A model generated the notes under the pieces. The model was not told the origin of the DNA and did not search any database. It saw nothing but the letters and a program-made list of their open reading frames with translations. This document shows, piece after piece, positions 8,312 through 15,242 of a DNA stretch of 64,000 bases. The stretch spans positions 89,692-153,691 of the forward strand of contig JBGCET010000026.1 of NCBI GenBank assembly GCA_045106555.1, written 5' to 3'. Each line of letters begins with the position of its first letter. The stretch's first letter is position 1. This stretch comes from JANQOZ01 sp045106555 (GTDB lineage: Bacteria > Pseudomonadota > Gammaproteobacteria > Xanthomonadales > SZUA-38). A program made the translations under genes and the position numbers.

Positions 8312-9446
8312 CCGTCAGTAACCCCCGTTCCAGTTCAGTTTGTCCGGTTAGCCGGGTTCCATTGCGTTGGACCCAACCTGACTGGCGATTGCGTTCCCAC
8401 TGACTCTGGGCATATTGACCCGCCCGGGCCCGTGTGGCGCCAGCCGCCAGGTAATCCGCCCGCGTCCATGCCAGGGCTAACGCCTCTGACAAATCCCATT
8501 GTGCCTGCAGCGCGAGCACGGGCAACGCGCGGCTTAAATCGACGGCAAACCCGGCTGGGGGCTTTTGCGTCAAATGGGCGCTGAGGTCCGCCTGGGCAGT
8601 GCCCAGTGGGTGATCAAGGTTCATCGATAAGGACTCAATCACCGGCTGGCGTTCCAGCAGCGATGGCAGCAAGGCCAGGGCCGAGGCAGTGTCGCGAAGC
8701 TCCAGCGCCTGAGCCAGCACGGGCAGCGACAGGTGCTTGAGGGTGGTCTTCGCTGACGCGCCAGTGAACCGTGCCATCCCTGGACGTGACCAGTATTGCG
8801 CTGAAATATCCAGTGCCAGGTCCGCAAACGGCTGAACTGAGGTCAACGTGGCGTCGGTTTGAATTTCCTGCACCGACCAGTTGGGGCCAGTCAATTGCGC
8901 TGCGGTCAAATCCAGTTGATAAATGCCATCGGCCAGGTTTTCCAGCTGACCACGAACGTCTTTGAAACTGGAGCCGCTGAGCCCATGGCTGGTTAATGAC
9001 CAGCGCTGATTGCGCAGCGATTGCTGATAGCCCAGTTTTCCTTCGAAGCCACTGGCCTCGGTGAGCGCCAGATTGACGTTCATCTGACCGGTAATACTAA
9101 GGTTGAACGCCAGCTCGCCCATCGCCTCAGAATCAGGCGACAGCAGCTCACCGCTGCCTCGGATCCAACCAGGCTTAGGCGTAACCAGTCCATGGCGAAG
9201 CTTGAACGGATAGCTCAGCACGGCCCGGCCGTCAGCTCGGCTGACCGCAAGCGTTCCTGTGGTGGATAGCCAGCCCCTCACAAGGGAAGTCAGGCTGACT
9301 TCATAATGGCCAACTTGCTGATCAATTTGGCTGATGGCTTGCGGCAGCTGGTTGCTGATCAACCGGCCTATGGCAACTGGAGCCAGGGCCAACAGGGTTA
9401 GAGTGATGCTGGCCAGCAGCAACCACCAACGGCGGGCTTTTCTCAT
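8283..9446 (-). CDS. DUF945/YdgA-like periplasmic protein
   Basis: A protein of about 387 residues with an N-terminal membrane or signal segment (WWLLLASITLTLLALAPVAIG). An NQLPQAISQIDQQVGHYEV region and a long beta-rich domain follow, matching the YdgA/DUF945 family of E. coli YdgA-like proteins. The molecular function of the family is poorly defined; an inner-membrane-anchored periplasmic location is likely. The Met at 9446 (MRKARRWW) is the best start because it precedes the basic stretch and hydrophobic helix of a signal anchor. An in-frame upstream Met at 9485 would add 13 atypical residues. It converges on and overlaps the ABC ATPase gene by 29 bp. Confidence 0.7.
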   Translation of the reverse strand: MRKARRWWLLLASITLTLLALAPVAIGRLISNQLPQAISQIDQQVGHYEVSLTSLVRGWLSTTGTLAVSRADGRAVLSYPFKLRHGLVTPKPGWIRGSGELLSPDSEAMGELAFNLSITGQMNVNLALTEASGFEGKLGYQQSLRNQRWSLTSHGLSGSSFKDVRGQLENLADGIYQLDLTAAQLTGPNWSVQEIQTDATLTSVQPFADLALDISAQYWSRPGMARFTGASAKTTLKHLSLPVLAQALELRDTASALALLPSLLERQPVIESLSMNLDHPLGTAQADLSAHLTQKPPAGFAVDLSRALPVLALQAQWDLSEALALAWTRADYLAAGATRARAGQYAQSQWERNRQSGWVQRNGTRLTGQTELERGLLTVNGVQKGRW

Positions 9447-9591
9447 GGGCCGATGGTAGCAGGGACGATGGTTGATTTGACCCATCTAGCCCGGTGGCAG
9501 GCTTGCTTCAGTCCCTGCAAAGAAACGATACTGCTGACCCGCTGTAAAGTGACGGCACGCGTTGCCGTGGAAGTGGCAAGGCTTTCTTTAC

Positions 9592-10245
9592 ATGAGTGAC
9601 ACTGATGAATTCACCCGGTTGATGGCAGGTGCCCGGGCGCTGGAGCTGGTTTTGGACGAACCCAGAGCCAGGCTTTTGCTGAGCTATCTGGACGAGCTTC
9701 ATCAGTGGAATCAGACCTATAACCTTTCAGGAATCAAATCCCGCGAGGCCATGTTGAGTCGCCATTTACTGGACGCCTTGGCCGTTCACCCGTATCTTGC
9801 CGGGTCCCGTTGGATAGATGTGGGCGCCGGCGCGGGTATTCCGGGTATTCCGCTAGCCATTGTGCAGCCCACTCGATCTTTCTGGTTGCTGGACAGCGCG
9901 GGCAAAAAAGCCCGGTTTATGCGCCATGCGGTGCGGACCTTGGGCCTTACCAACGTCATGGTATTGGAGTGCCGGGTAGAGGACTATGGGCCGGATCGCG
10001 GATGGGATGGCCCCTTTGACGGTGTGATCGCGCGGGCGTTTGCCCCCATTGATCGCCTGTTGGCGTTAACAAGCCACCTGCTGAAAGACAGGGGAAGGGT
10101 ATTGGCCATGCAGGGACCCAATCAGTCCAGTGAGGTGGTGTCGGGGGCCTATACCCTGCGCGAACGACTGACTCTTACGGTACCCGGTGCCGAGGGTGAG
10201 CGATACTTAAGTATTATTGAGAAAAACCCGGAGGCAGGTCACTAA
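9592..10245 (+). CDS. rsmG: 16S rRNA (guanine527-N7)-methyltransferase
   Basis: RsmG (GidB) methylates N7 of G527 in 16S rRNA using S-adenosylmethionine. The protein shows HQWNQTYNLSGIKS near residue 37, the SAM-binding WIDVGAGAGIPGIPLA (motif I), and VIARAFAPIDRLL, which matches the conserved V-x-(S/A)-R-A-x-A-x-L block. The start is placed at ATG 9592 (MSDTDEF), 217 residues. A Met 30 bp upstream would add residues not typical of the family. The stop overlaps the parA start by one base, giving the classical rsmG-parA-parB operon; mnmG, the usual upstream neighbour, is absent here. Confidence 0.9.
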   Translation: MSDTDEFTRLMAGARALELVLDEPRARLLLSYLDELHQWNQTYNLSGIKSREAMLSRHLLDALAVHPYLAGSRWIDVGAGAGIPGIPLAIVQPTRSFWLLDSAGKKARFMRHAVRTLGLTNVMVLECRVEDYGPDRGWDGPFDGVIARAFAPIDRLLALTSHLLKDRGRVLAMQGPNQSSEVVSGAYTLRERLTLTVPGAEGERYLSIIEKNPEAGH

Positions 10246-11036
10246 TGGCCCGAGTCATAGCCGTAACCAACCAGAAAGGCGGGGTTGGAAAAACAACCAC
10301 CTGCGTCAACCTGGCGTACGCGCTGGCTGACCGCGGGCGGCGGGTGCTGCTGGTGGATTTAGACCCCCAGGGAAACGCCACCATGGGCTGCGGTATCGAT
10401 TCTCGCGGACAAACGGTGACCACCGGTGAGGTGTTGCTGGGCGAAACCACCATTACTGAGGCGCGCCATTCACTGGAAGATTTCAAATTCGACCTTGTGC
10501 CTGGCAATACGGCGCTCACCGCTGCTGAAGTCAGGCTGATGGACAAACTCGCCCGCGAAGCCCAGCTTAAGCGCGCCTTGGAGCCGATTGCCGACGACTA
10601 CGACGAGGTGTTGGTGGATTGCCCGCCCTCATTGAGCATGCTGACGGTAAACGCTCTGACTGCCGCAGACGGTGTGTTAATCCCTATTCAGTGCGAATAT
10701 TTTGCCTTGGAGGGATTGAAGTCGCTGCTGGACACCATCGACGATATCCGCGAAGCGGTAAATCCCAATCTCAAAATAGAGGGCCTGCTGCGCACCATGT
10801 TTGATGTGCGCAACAATTTATCCACAGAAGTCTCCAACCAGCTGGTACAGCATTTTGGAAGTAAGGTGTATATGACTGTTATTCCGCGCAACGTGCGTAT
10901 CGCTGAATCGCCTAGTTTTGGTCAGCCGGTAATTACTTATGATCCGGGCTCTCGCGGCGCTCAGGCCTATCTGCGGCTGGCCGGTGAACTGGTTCGGCGT
11001 GAATCGCTAGGCAACGATCGGCGGGTGACACCATGA
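10245..11036 (+). CDS. parA: chromosome partitioning ATPase ParA/Soj
   Basis: A Walker-type ATPase of 263 residues that acts with ParB to segregate replication origins. The deviant Walker A is NQKGGVGKTTTCVNLA at residues 9-24, with the signature Lys in KGG. VLLVDLDPQGNAT follows, and Walker B is EVLVDCPPSLSMLTVNAL. The short N-terminus without a DNA-binding HTH marks it as the chromosomal Soj type rather than a plasmid Ia ParA. It overlaps rsmG by 1 base and parB by 4 bases, so the three are translationally coupled. Confidence 0.93.
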   Translation: MARVIAVTNQKGGVGKTTTCVNLAYALADRGRRVLLVDLDPQGNATMGCGIDSRGQTVTTGEVLLGETTITEARHSLEDFKFDLVPGNTALTAAEVRLMDKLAREAQLKRALEPIADDYDEVLVDCPPSLSMLTVNALTAADGVLIPIQCEYFALEGLKSLLDTIDDIREAVNPNLKIEGLLRTMFDVRNNLSTEVSNQLVQHFGSKVYMTVIPRNVRIAESPSFGQPVITYDPGSRGAQAYLRLAGELVRRESLGNDRRVTP

Positions 11037-11905
11037 ATGCCAAGCGACGCGGGCTGGGCAAAGGCTTGAACGCCCTGCTGGGCGAATCCGCCGGTAGCAG
11101 CAAGCCCTCAAAGGACAATGAGCCAGACGGCATTTACCGCGAACTGCCGGTCGAACTTCTGCAGCCAGGAAAATACCAGCCGCGAACCGGCATGGATGAA
11201 GAAAAGCTCACCGAGCTGGCAGACTCTATTGCCGCCCAGGGCATGGTGCAACCCATTGTGGTGCGCGCCTTGGACAAAGATCAGTACGAAATTATCGCCG
11301 GCGAACGCCGCTGGCGGGCCGCTCAGCTGGCGGGCTTAAGCGAAGTGCCTACCCTGGTTCGGGAGGTATCTGACCAAGCCACGATTGCGATGGCGTTGAT
11401 CGAGAACATTCAACGGGAAGATTTGAACCCGCTGGAAGAATCCGCCGCTTTGAAGCGCCTTATCGACGAGTTTGAACTGACCCACGAAGCGGCCGCCCGC
11501 GCTGTTGGCCGATCCCGCGCCGCCGTGTCCAATCTGCTGCGTCTGCAGGAACTGGAAGACGCGGTGAAAAAGATGGTGGACACCGGCGCTCTGGAAATGG
11601 GCCACGCCCGAGCGTTGCTGGGCCTTTCTGGCGCCGAACAAACCCAGGCTGCTCGACAGGTGGCGCTGAAGGGTCTGTCGGTGCGGGAAACTGAAGCGCT
11701 GGTTAAGCGCTGGCTCAAAGGTGACACCAGCAGCAAGCCACCTGCCCCGACTAAAGATCCCAACATCGCCCAGCTGGAAACCGATCTGGGCGACCGGCTG
11801 GCAGCGAAGGTACAGCTAAAACACAGTAACAGCGGAAAAGGCCAGCTGGTGGTTAACTACAACTCACTGGATGAACTGGACGGAATCTTAGCGCGCATCA
11901 AATGA
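11033..11905 (+). CDS. parB: chromosome partitioning protein ParB
   Basis: The 290-residue centromere-binding CTPase begins with the usual MNAKRRGLGKGLNALLG leader that contacts ParA. The ParB N-terminal nuclease-like domain holds IVVRALDKDQYEIIAGERRWRAA in two adjacent pieces. The CTP-binding GERRWRA and ENIQREDLNPLEEA-like (ENIQREDLNPLEES) motifs are intact. An HTH segment (THEAAARAVGRSRAAVSNLLRL) follows near residue 155, and the dimerisation domain is C-terminal. No 16-bp parS palindrome (TGTTTCACGTGAAACA-like) was noticed in the window, although parS usually lies near this operon. Confidence 0.93.
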   Translation: MNAKRRGLGKGLNALLGESAGSSKPSKDNEPDGIYRELPVELLQPGKYQPRTGMDEEKLTELADSIAAQGMVQPIVVRALDKDQYEIIAGERRWRAAQLAGLSEVPTLVREVSDQATIAMALIENIQREDLNPLEESAALKRLIDEFELTHEAAARAVGRSRAAVSNLLRLQELEDAVKKMVDTGALEMGHARALLGLSGAEQTQAARQVALKGLSVRETEALVKRWLKGDTSSKPPAPTKDPNIAQLETDLGDRLAAKVQLKHSNSGKGQLVVNYNSLDELDGILARIK

Positions 11906-11939
11906 TGCAAAACCGCGGCTAAATTGCAGGCAAAGGCAT

Positions 11940-12527
11940 CTAACTCCGGATAAACGTACTGCGAGCCATTTTCTTCATCCGCTTGATGTAGTCCTCATCA
12001 CTCCAACCACACTGGCGCGAGTACATCTCCCAGGACGACACCGACAACATCGCGCACAGCCCGTCGGTACCGGTGGTCCGGGACCAGCCTTTGGCCAACA
12101 AGCCTTCCGCATGAAGCCCATCAATCACGGTACTGCAGCCATCCCGAAGCGCTGACAGACGCGCTGCCCACGCCTGTGCCGCCGCCGGATCGTGAGCCTG
12201 AGCCACCATCAACGCCCGAGACACACCGTAAATTTCCGGCAGGTATTGGCCCCAAAAGGTAATAAACCGAGATAAGCGCTGCTGCGCATGTTTCGCTTTC
12301 CGAAACCCCTTCATGCGACTGTTCAATTTCACCGATTCATCCAAATGCTGAAAAGCAGCGACTAAAAGCTGCGATCTGGAGGAAAAGTGCAGATAAACCG
12401 CCTGCCGAGACAATCCCACCTCCCGCGCAATATCGGCCATGGTGACCTTATGCCCAGGCTTGATTGCCAGCAGTTTCAGGGTGGCATTCAGCAATCGAAC
12501 GCGTGTGGGAGGAGAGTTTGTTGACAC
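11940..12527 (-). CDS. TetR/AcrR-family transcriptional regulator
   Basis: The 195-residue regulator has an N-terminal TetR HTH (VTMADIAREVGLSRQAVYLHF, residues about 28-48, in two overlapping helices) and a ligand-binding domain I cannot assign. The best start is GTG at 12527. No upstream ribosome site is possible if the promoter at 12535-12563 is used, because it would start transcription at the GTG itself. A perfect 15-bp palindrome covers this start, which suggests autorepression. No obvious target gene is adjacent: parB converges from the left, and the other side is 600 bp of non-coding repeats. Confidence 0.85.
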   Translation of the reverse strand: MSTNSPPTRVRLLNATLKLLAIKPGHKVTMADIAREVGLSRQAVYLHFSSRSQLLVAAFQHLDESVKLNSRMKGFRKAKHAQQRLSRFITFWGQYLPEIYGVSRALMVAQAHDPAAAQAWAARLSALRDGCSTVIDGLHAEGLLAKGWSRTTGTDGLCAMLSVSSWEMYSRQCGWSDEDYIKRMKKMARSTFIRS

Positions 12528-12563
12528 AGTGTCAATAATCTTCGGGATTCAAACCGAAGTCAA
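12521..12563 (-). promoter_or_regulatory. predicted TetR promoter, operator and leaderless start
   Basis: On the minus strand, a -35-like TTGACT (12558-12563) and a -10-like GATTAT (12535-12540) are separated by exactly 17 bp. Seven bases then lead to the GTG start codon of the TetR gene, so transcription would begin at or next to the GTG. The perfect palindrome TTGACACAGTGTCAA (12521-12535) spans the predicted start point and is a likely operator. A second, 10-bp palindrome GTCAATTGAC lies at 12559-12568, over the -35. All of this is read from sequence; binding is inferred. Confidence 0.5.
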
Positions 12564-12693
12564 TTGACGCCGTGTAAAGTTCAATGAAGCTGACTACAAC
12601 GAGCACCCGTGTTGGGCTGCGATACGCAGTTTGCGGCCAGCCCTGTGGGTAGTGATGGGACCGCTTCGATCCCTTTCGAATAACGCGATACGA

Positions 12694-12778
12694 GGCTGAG
12701 GGGTTTACTAGCCCCTTTGAGGAAGTAAAGCGGACCGCAGGGAGCCATTCCTCAAAGGGGCTAGTAAACCCCTCGGCC
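12694..12778. repeat. 30-bp hairpin with conserved loop core (copy 2, inverted)
   Basis: Arms 12694-12723 and 12749-12778 pair over 30 bp with a single G-U position. The 25-base loop (12724-12748) is the reverse complement of the loop core at 5276-5306: the two share 23 identical bases on opposite strands, including CTCCCTGCGGTCCG. Stem sequences are unrelated between the two copies. No tail of T residues follows. Confidence 0.85.
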
Positions 12779-12832
12779 GGGCCGACGCCCCGCTGCTAAA
12801 GACATCGCCTTGAGGGCTGTTGGGTAGTTGCC

Positions 12833-13087
12833 GAGCCCACGGTCCCGATGGGGCTCACTTAATCGGATGACTCCCCAGGAGGCTGTGTGGCCTTAACTTT
12901 CGGGCTGCAAATCCGCGCTCATCCACAGCTTGTGCCCATCGCCCTCGTCAAATAGCACGGCTATTTTCCTCAGCCGATAGACCCAATCTGAGGCGATCGC
13001 GAATTTTCGCCGTCGAAAGTTAAGGCCACACAGCCTCCAGGGTCCGTTTAACTCCGATTAAATGAGCCCCATCGGGACCGTGAGCTC
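12833..13087. repeat. nested double hairpin with split conserved loop (copy 3)
   Basis: The outer arms 12833-12867 and 13053-13087 pair at 33 of 35 positions. Inside, the loop core seen in other copies is present in two halves: ATGACTCCC at 12867-12875 and GGTCCGTTTAACTCC from 13041. Between the halves sits a second hairpin with perfect 25-bp arms (12878-12902 and 13014-13038) and a 111-base inner loop. It lies just downstream of rho and may end its transcript. The left outer arm can also fold on itself (GAGCCC with GGGCTC). Confidence 0.85.
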
Positions 13088-13133
13088 TACACCGGGGTAT
13101 GTTGGCTTGGAGTTTCTTCGTTCCAGTTATGTG

Positions 13134-14390
13134 TCAGCGCTTCATCGAATCGAAGAACTGGTTGTTCGTCTTTGTGGCCTTCAGCTTATCGAGCATGAAC
13201 TCGATGGCGGCCAGTTCGTCCATAGGGTGGATGAGTTTGCGCAGGATCCAGGTTTTTTGCAGCACGTCGGCCTCGATCAACAGCTCTTCTTTCCGGGTGC
13301 CGGATCGGTTGATGTTGATGGCGGGGTAGATGCGTTTTTCGGCGATGCGTCGGTCCAGGTGGACCTCCATGTTGCCGGTACCTTTGAATTCTTCGTAAAT
13401 CACCTCGTCCATCTTGGAGCCGGTGTCGACCAATGCGGTGGCCAAGATGGTGAGTGAGCCACCCTCTTCAATGTTTCGTGCGGCGCCGAAAAAGCGCTTG
13501 GGCTTTTGCAGGGCGTTGGCGTCTACGCCGCCGGTCAGTACTTTGCCCGATGAGGGCACCACGGTGTTGTAGGCGCGGGCCAGGCGAGTGATAGAGTCCA
13601 GCAGGATGATCACGTCCTGCTTGTGTTCGACCAGGCGTTTGGCCCGCTCGATAACCATCTCTGCTACCTGCACGTGGCGGGAGGCGGGCTCATCAAACGT
13701 CGAGGACAACACTTCTGCATCGACGGCGCGGGCCATTTCGGTCACTTCCTCAGGCCGCTCGTCGATCAGCAAAATGATGAGTTTTGAGTCGGGGGCGTTG
13801 GCCACGATGCTTTGGGCGATGTTCAGCAGCATCATGGTTTTACCGGCTTTTGGCGGTGACACAATCAAACCCCGCTGGCCGCGGCCGATGGGCGATACCA
13901 TGTCGATAATGCGGGCCGTTAGGTCTTCGGTGCTGCCATTGCCGCGCTCAAGGGTGAGCGGGCGGCGCGGAAACAGAGGCGTTAGGTTCTCAAACAGCAC
14001 CTTGCCGCGGGCGTTTTCCGGCGGTTCGAAGTTAATTTCTTGAACTTTCAGCAGCGCAAAATATCGCTCACCGTCCTTGGGCGGGCGAATTTTTCCGGCC
14101 ACGTTGTCGCCGGTGCGCAGGCCAAAGCGTCGAATTTGACTGGGAGAAACGTAAATATCGTCCGGGCCTGCCAGGTATGAGCAGTCGGCGGAGCGGAGAA
14201 AACCAAAGCCGTCCTGGAGAATTTCCAGCACGCCGTCGCCGTAAATCGATTCGCCGCTTTTTGCGTGGGCTTTGAGGATTGAGAAAATCAAATCCTGCTT
14301 GCGGGCGCGGGTGAGGTTTTCCGTGCCCATTTCTTTGGCGATGCCAACCAGTTCGGTGGCGGATTTGGTTTTCAGTTCAGTGAGATTCAT
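13134..14390 (-). CDS. rho: transcription termination factor Rho
   Basis: Hexameric RNA-dependent ATPase that ends transcription at Rho-dependent sites. The 418 residues match the usual 419. The N-terminal Rho_N region (MNLTELKTKSATELVGIAKE) is followed by the cold-shock RNA-binding domain (GFGFLRSADCSYLAGPDDIYVSPSQ, in two pieces, near 60-85). Next come Walker A SPPKAGKTM near 175 and LIDERPEEVTEM. The secondary RNA-site residues lie in GKVLTGGVDANAL, and the chain ends at the SMKR tail. The start is ATG 14390; an in-frame Met 66 bp upstream adds non-family residues. trxA lies upstream on the same strand, as in many gammaproteobacteria, with a 322-base leader between them. Confidence 0.95.
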   Translation of the reverse strand: MNLTELKTKSATELVGIAKEMGTENLTRARKQDLIFSILKAHAKSGESIYGDGVLEILQDGFGFLRSADCSYLAGPDDIYVSPSQIRRFGLRTGDNVAGKIRPPKDGERYFALLKVQEINFEPPENARGKVLFENLTPLFPRRPLTLERGNGSTEDLTARIIDMVSPIGRGQRGLIVSPPKAGKTMMLLNIAQSIVANAPDSKLIILLIDERPEEVTEMARAVDAEVLSSTFDEPASRHVQVAEMVIERAKRLVEHKQDVIILLDSITRLARAYNTVVPSSGKVLTGGVDANALQKPKRFFGAARNIEEGGSLTILATALVDTGSKMDEVIYEEFKGTGNMEVHLDRRIAEKRIYPAININRSGTRKEELLIEADVLQKTWILRKLIHPMDELAAIEFMLDKLKATKTNNQFFDSMKR

Positions 14391-14712
14391 AGGGCGATAT
14401 GCCTTTTTCAGAACCGATCGGTTCTTGAGTATTTTCTGAGGCCCGACATGGGGCAATATTGAGATTATTGATTCGTCGGGCCTGACCTAAAGGTTTGGTC
14501 CGAAGATGTTAAGTAAATGGATTGGGTTGCGTGCTACGGCGGGGGGTGCCGATCACGACAGGCGTTAAAGTAGCATGAACCCCGGCGGGGGTAAAGACCG
14601 CAGAAAAGTCAGTATTGCTGGGGTTTCACGGGCGCTACGGGCCTGTGGGGATAACAGGGTGAGCCCATATCCCGGCCTGATTCGTGCCGGGATATGGCAA
14701 AGGCGGCTTGGA
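14391..14712 (-). promoter_or_regulatory. 322-bp trxA-rho intergenic region and rho leader
   Basis: This gene-free stretch lies between the trxA stop and the rho start. It holds the trxA hairpin (14665-14697) and, nearer rho, two inverted repeats. One is a 9-bp stem AGGCCCGAC/GTCGGGCCT (14439-14447 with 14475-14483). The other is a perfect 16-bp palindrome AGAACCGATCGGTTCT at 14410-14425, only 20 bases before the rho start codon. In many bacteria rho is autoregulated by attenuation in its leader, and these structures are candidates for that. No leader peptide was identified. Confidence 0.5.
14665..14697 (-). terminator. hairpin downstream of trxA
   Basis: A perfect 12-bp stem (CCATATCCCGGC at 14665-14676 paired with 14686-14697) with a 9-base loop lies 16 bp after the trxA stop codon. 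No run of T follows on the minus strand, so it may stabilise the mRNA 3' end or act as a weak terminator rather than a classical intrinsic one. Confidence 0.55.
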
Positions 14713-15042
14713 TCAGGCGATCGCGCCGTCAATGAACTCGGTCAGCTGACCTTTACTCATCGCGCCCATCTTGGTGTCTACCAGTTCGCCATCCTTGAAC
14801 AGCATCAGGGTGGGAATGCTGCGCACCGAGTATTTCATGGCGGTTTGCTTATTGCCGTCCACGTCGACCTTGGCAATGGTGAGTTTTTCACCGTATTGCT
14901 CGGCCACCTGGTCCAGCACCGGTGCAATCATCTTGCACGGGCCACACCATTCGGCCCAGAAGTCGACGAGCACAGGGCCCTCCGCTTTCAGTACCTCAGA
15001 TTCAAAGTTGTCGTCGCTGGTGTGGATAATTCGTTCGCTCAC
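14713..15042 (-). CDS. trxA: thioredoxin 1
   Basis: A 109-residue cytosolic disulfide reductase with the active site WCGPCK (Cys33, Cys36). The conserved Asp27 (LVDFWAEW) and the cis-Pro loop RSIPTLMLFKDGE are also present. Length and motifs match E. coli TrxA (109 residues). It is upstream of rho on the same strand and divergent from rhlB, the arrangement seen in E. coli and many relatives. A purine-rich ribosome site (AGGAGAC on the minus strand) precedes the ATG. Confidence 0.96.
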   Translation of the reverse strand: MSERIIHTSDDNFESEVLKAEGPVLVDFWAEWCGPCKMIAPVLDQVAEQYGEKLTIAKVDVDGNKQTAMKYSVRSIPTLMLFKDGELVDTKMGAMSKGQLTEFIDGAIA

Positions 15043-15242
15043 TTAAGTCTCCTTGTTAAGCTGCGGCGCCCTCGCCGCTGTACATACGTTGGGGTTTTTG
15101 CTTGCGGATTCAACCATATCCGCTAAACTCCGAGCCTTCTCGGCGCATTGCGCCATCCCGGCTAGGTGGTTTTTTATCTTCCGCTCATTGGAGCTGAAGC
15201 AGAAAAGCAAATCAAGCCACCAACGCGGTATTCCCCTTATAC

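Larger units (their letters stand above)
12528..13133. other. 606-bp gene-free region between tetR and rho, rich in inverted repeats
   Basis: No coding frame here is convincing. From left to right it holds the TetR promoter, then a weak hairpin near 12606-12650 (GGGCTG paired with CAGCCC). The conserved-loop hairpin copy 2 lies at 12694-12778, and the large nested hairpin copy 3 at 12833-13087. About 45 bp remain before the rho stop codon. rho is transcribed into the nested hairpin. Confidence 0.7.

Noticed and set aside
12694..13087. Long hairpins considered as integron attC sites or insertion sequence ends
   Set aside because: There are no integrase or transposase genes, no attC core sites and no target duplications. 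The arms differ between copies while the loop is constant, the opposite of IS ends.
14576..14628. Possible degenerate fifth copy of the conserved-loop hairpin
   Set aside because: GTAAAGACCGCAG resembles part of the loop core on the minus strand and sits inside an imperfect 8-9 bp stem, but the match is too short and the GGGAG part is missing.
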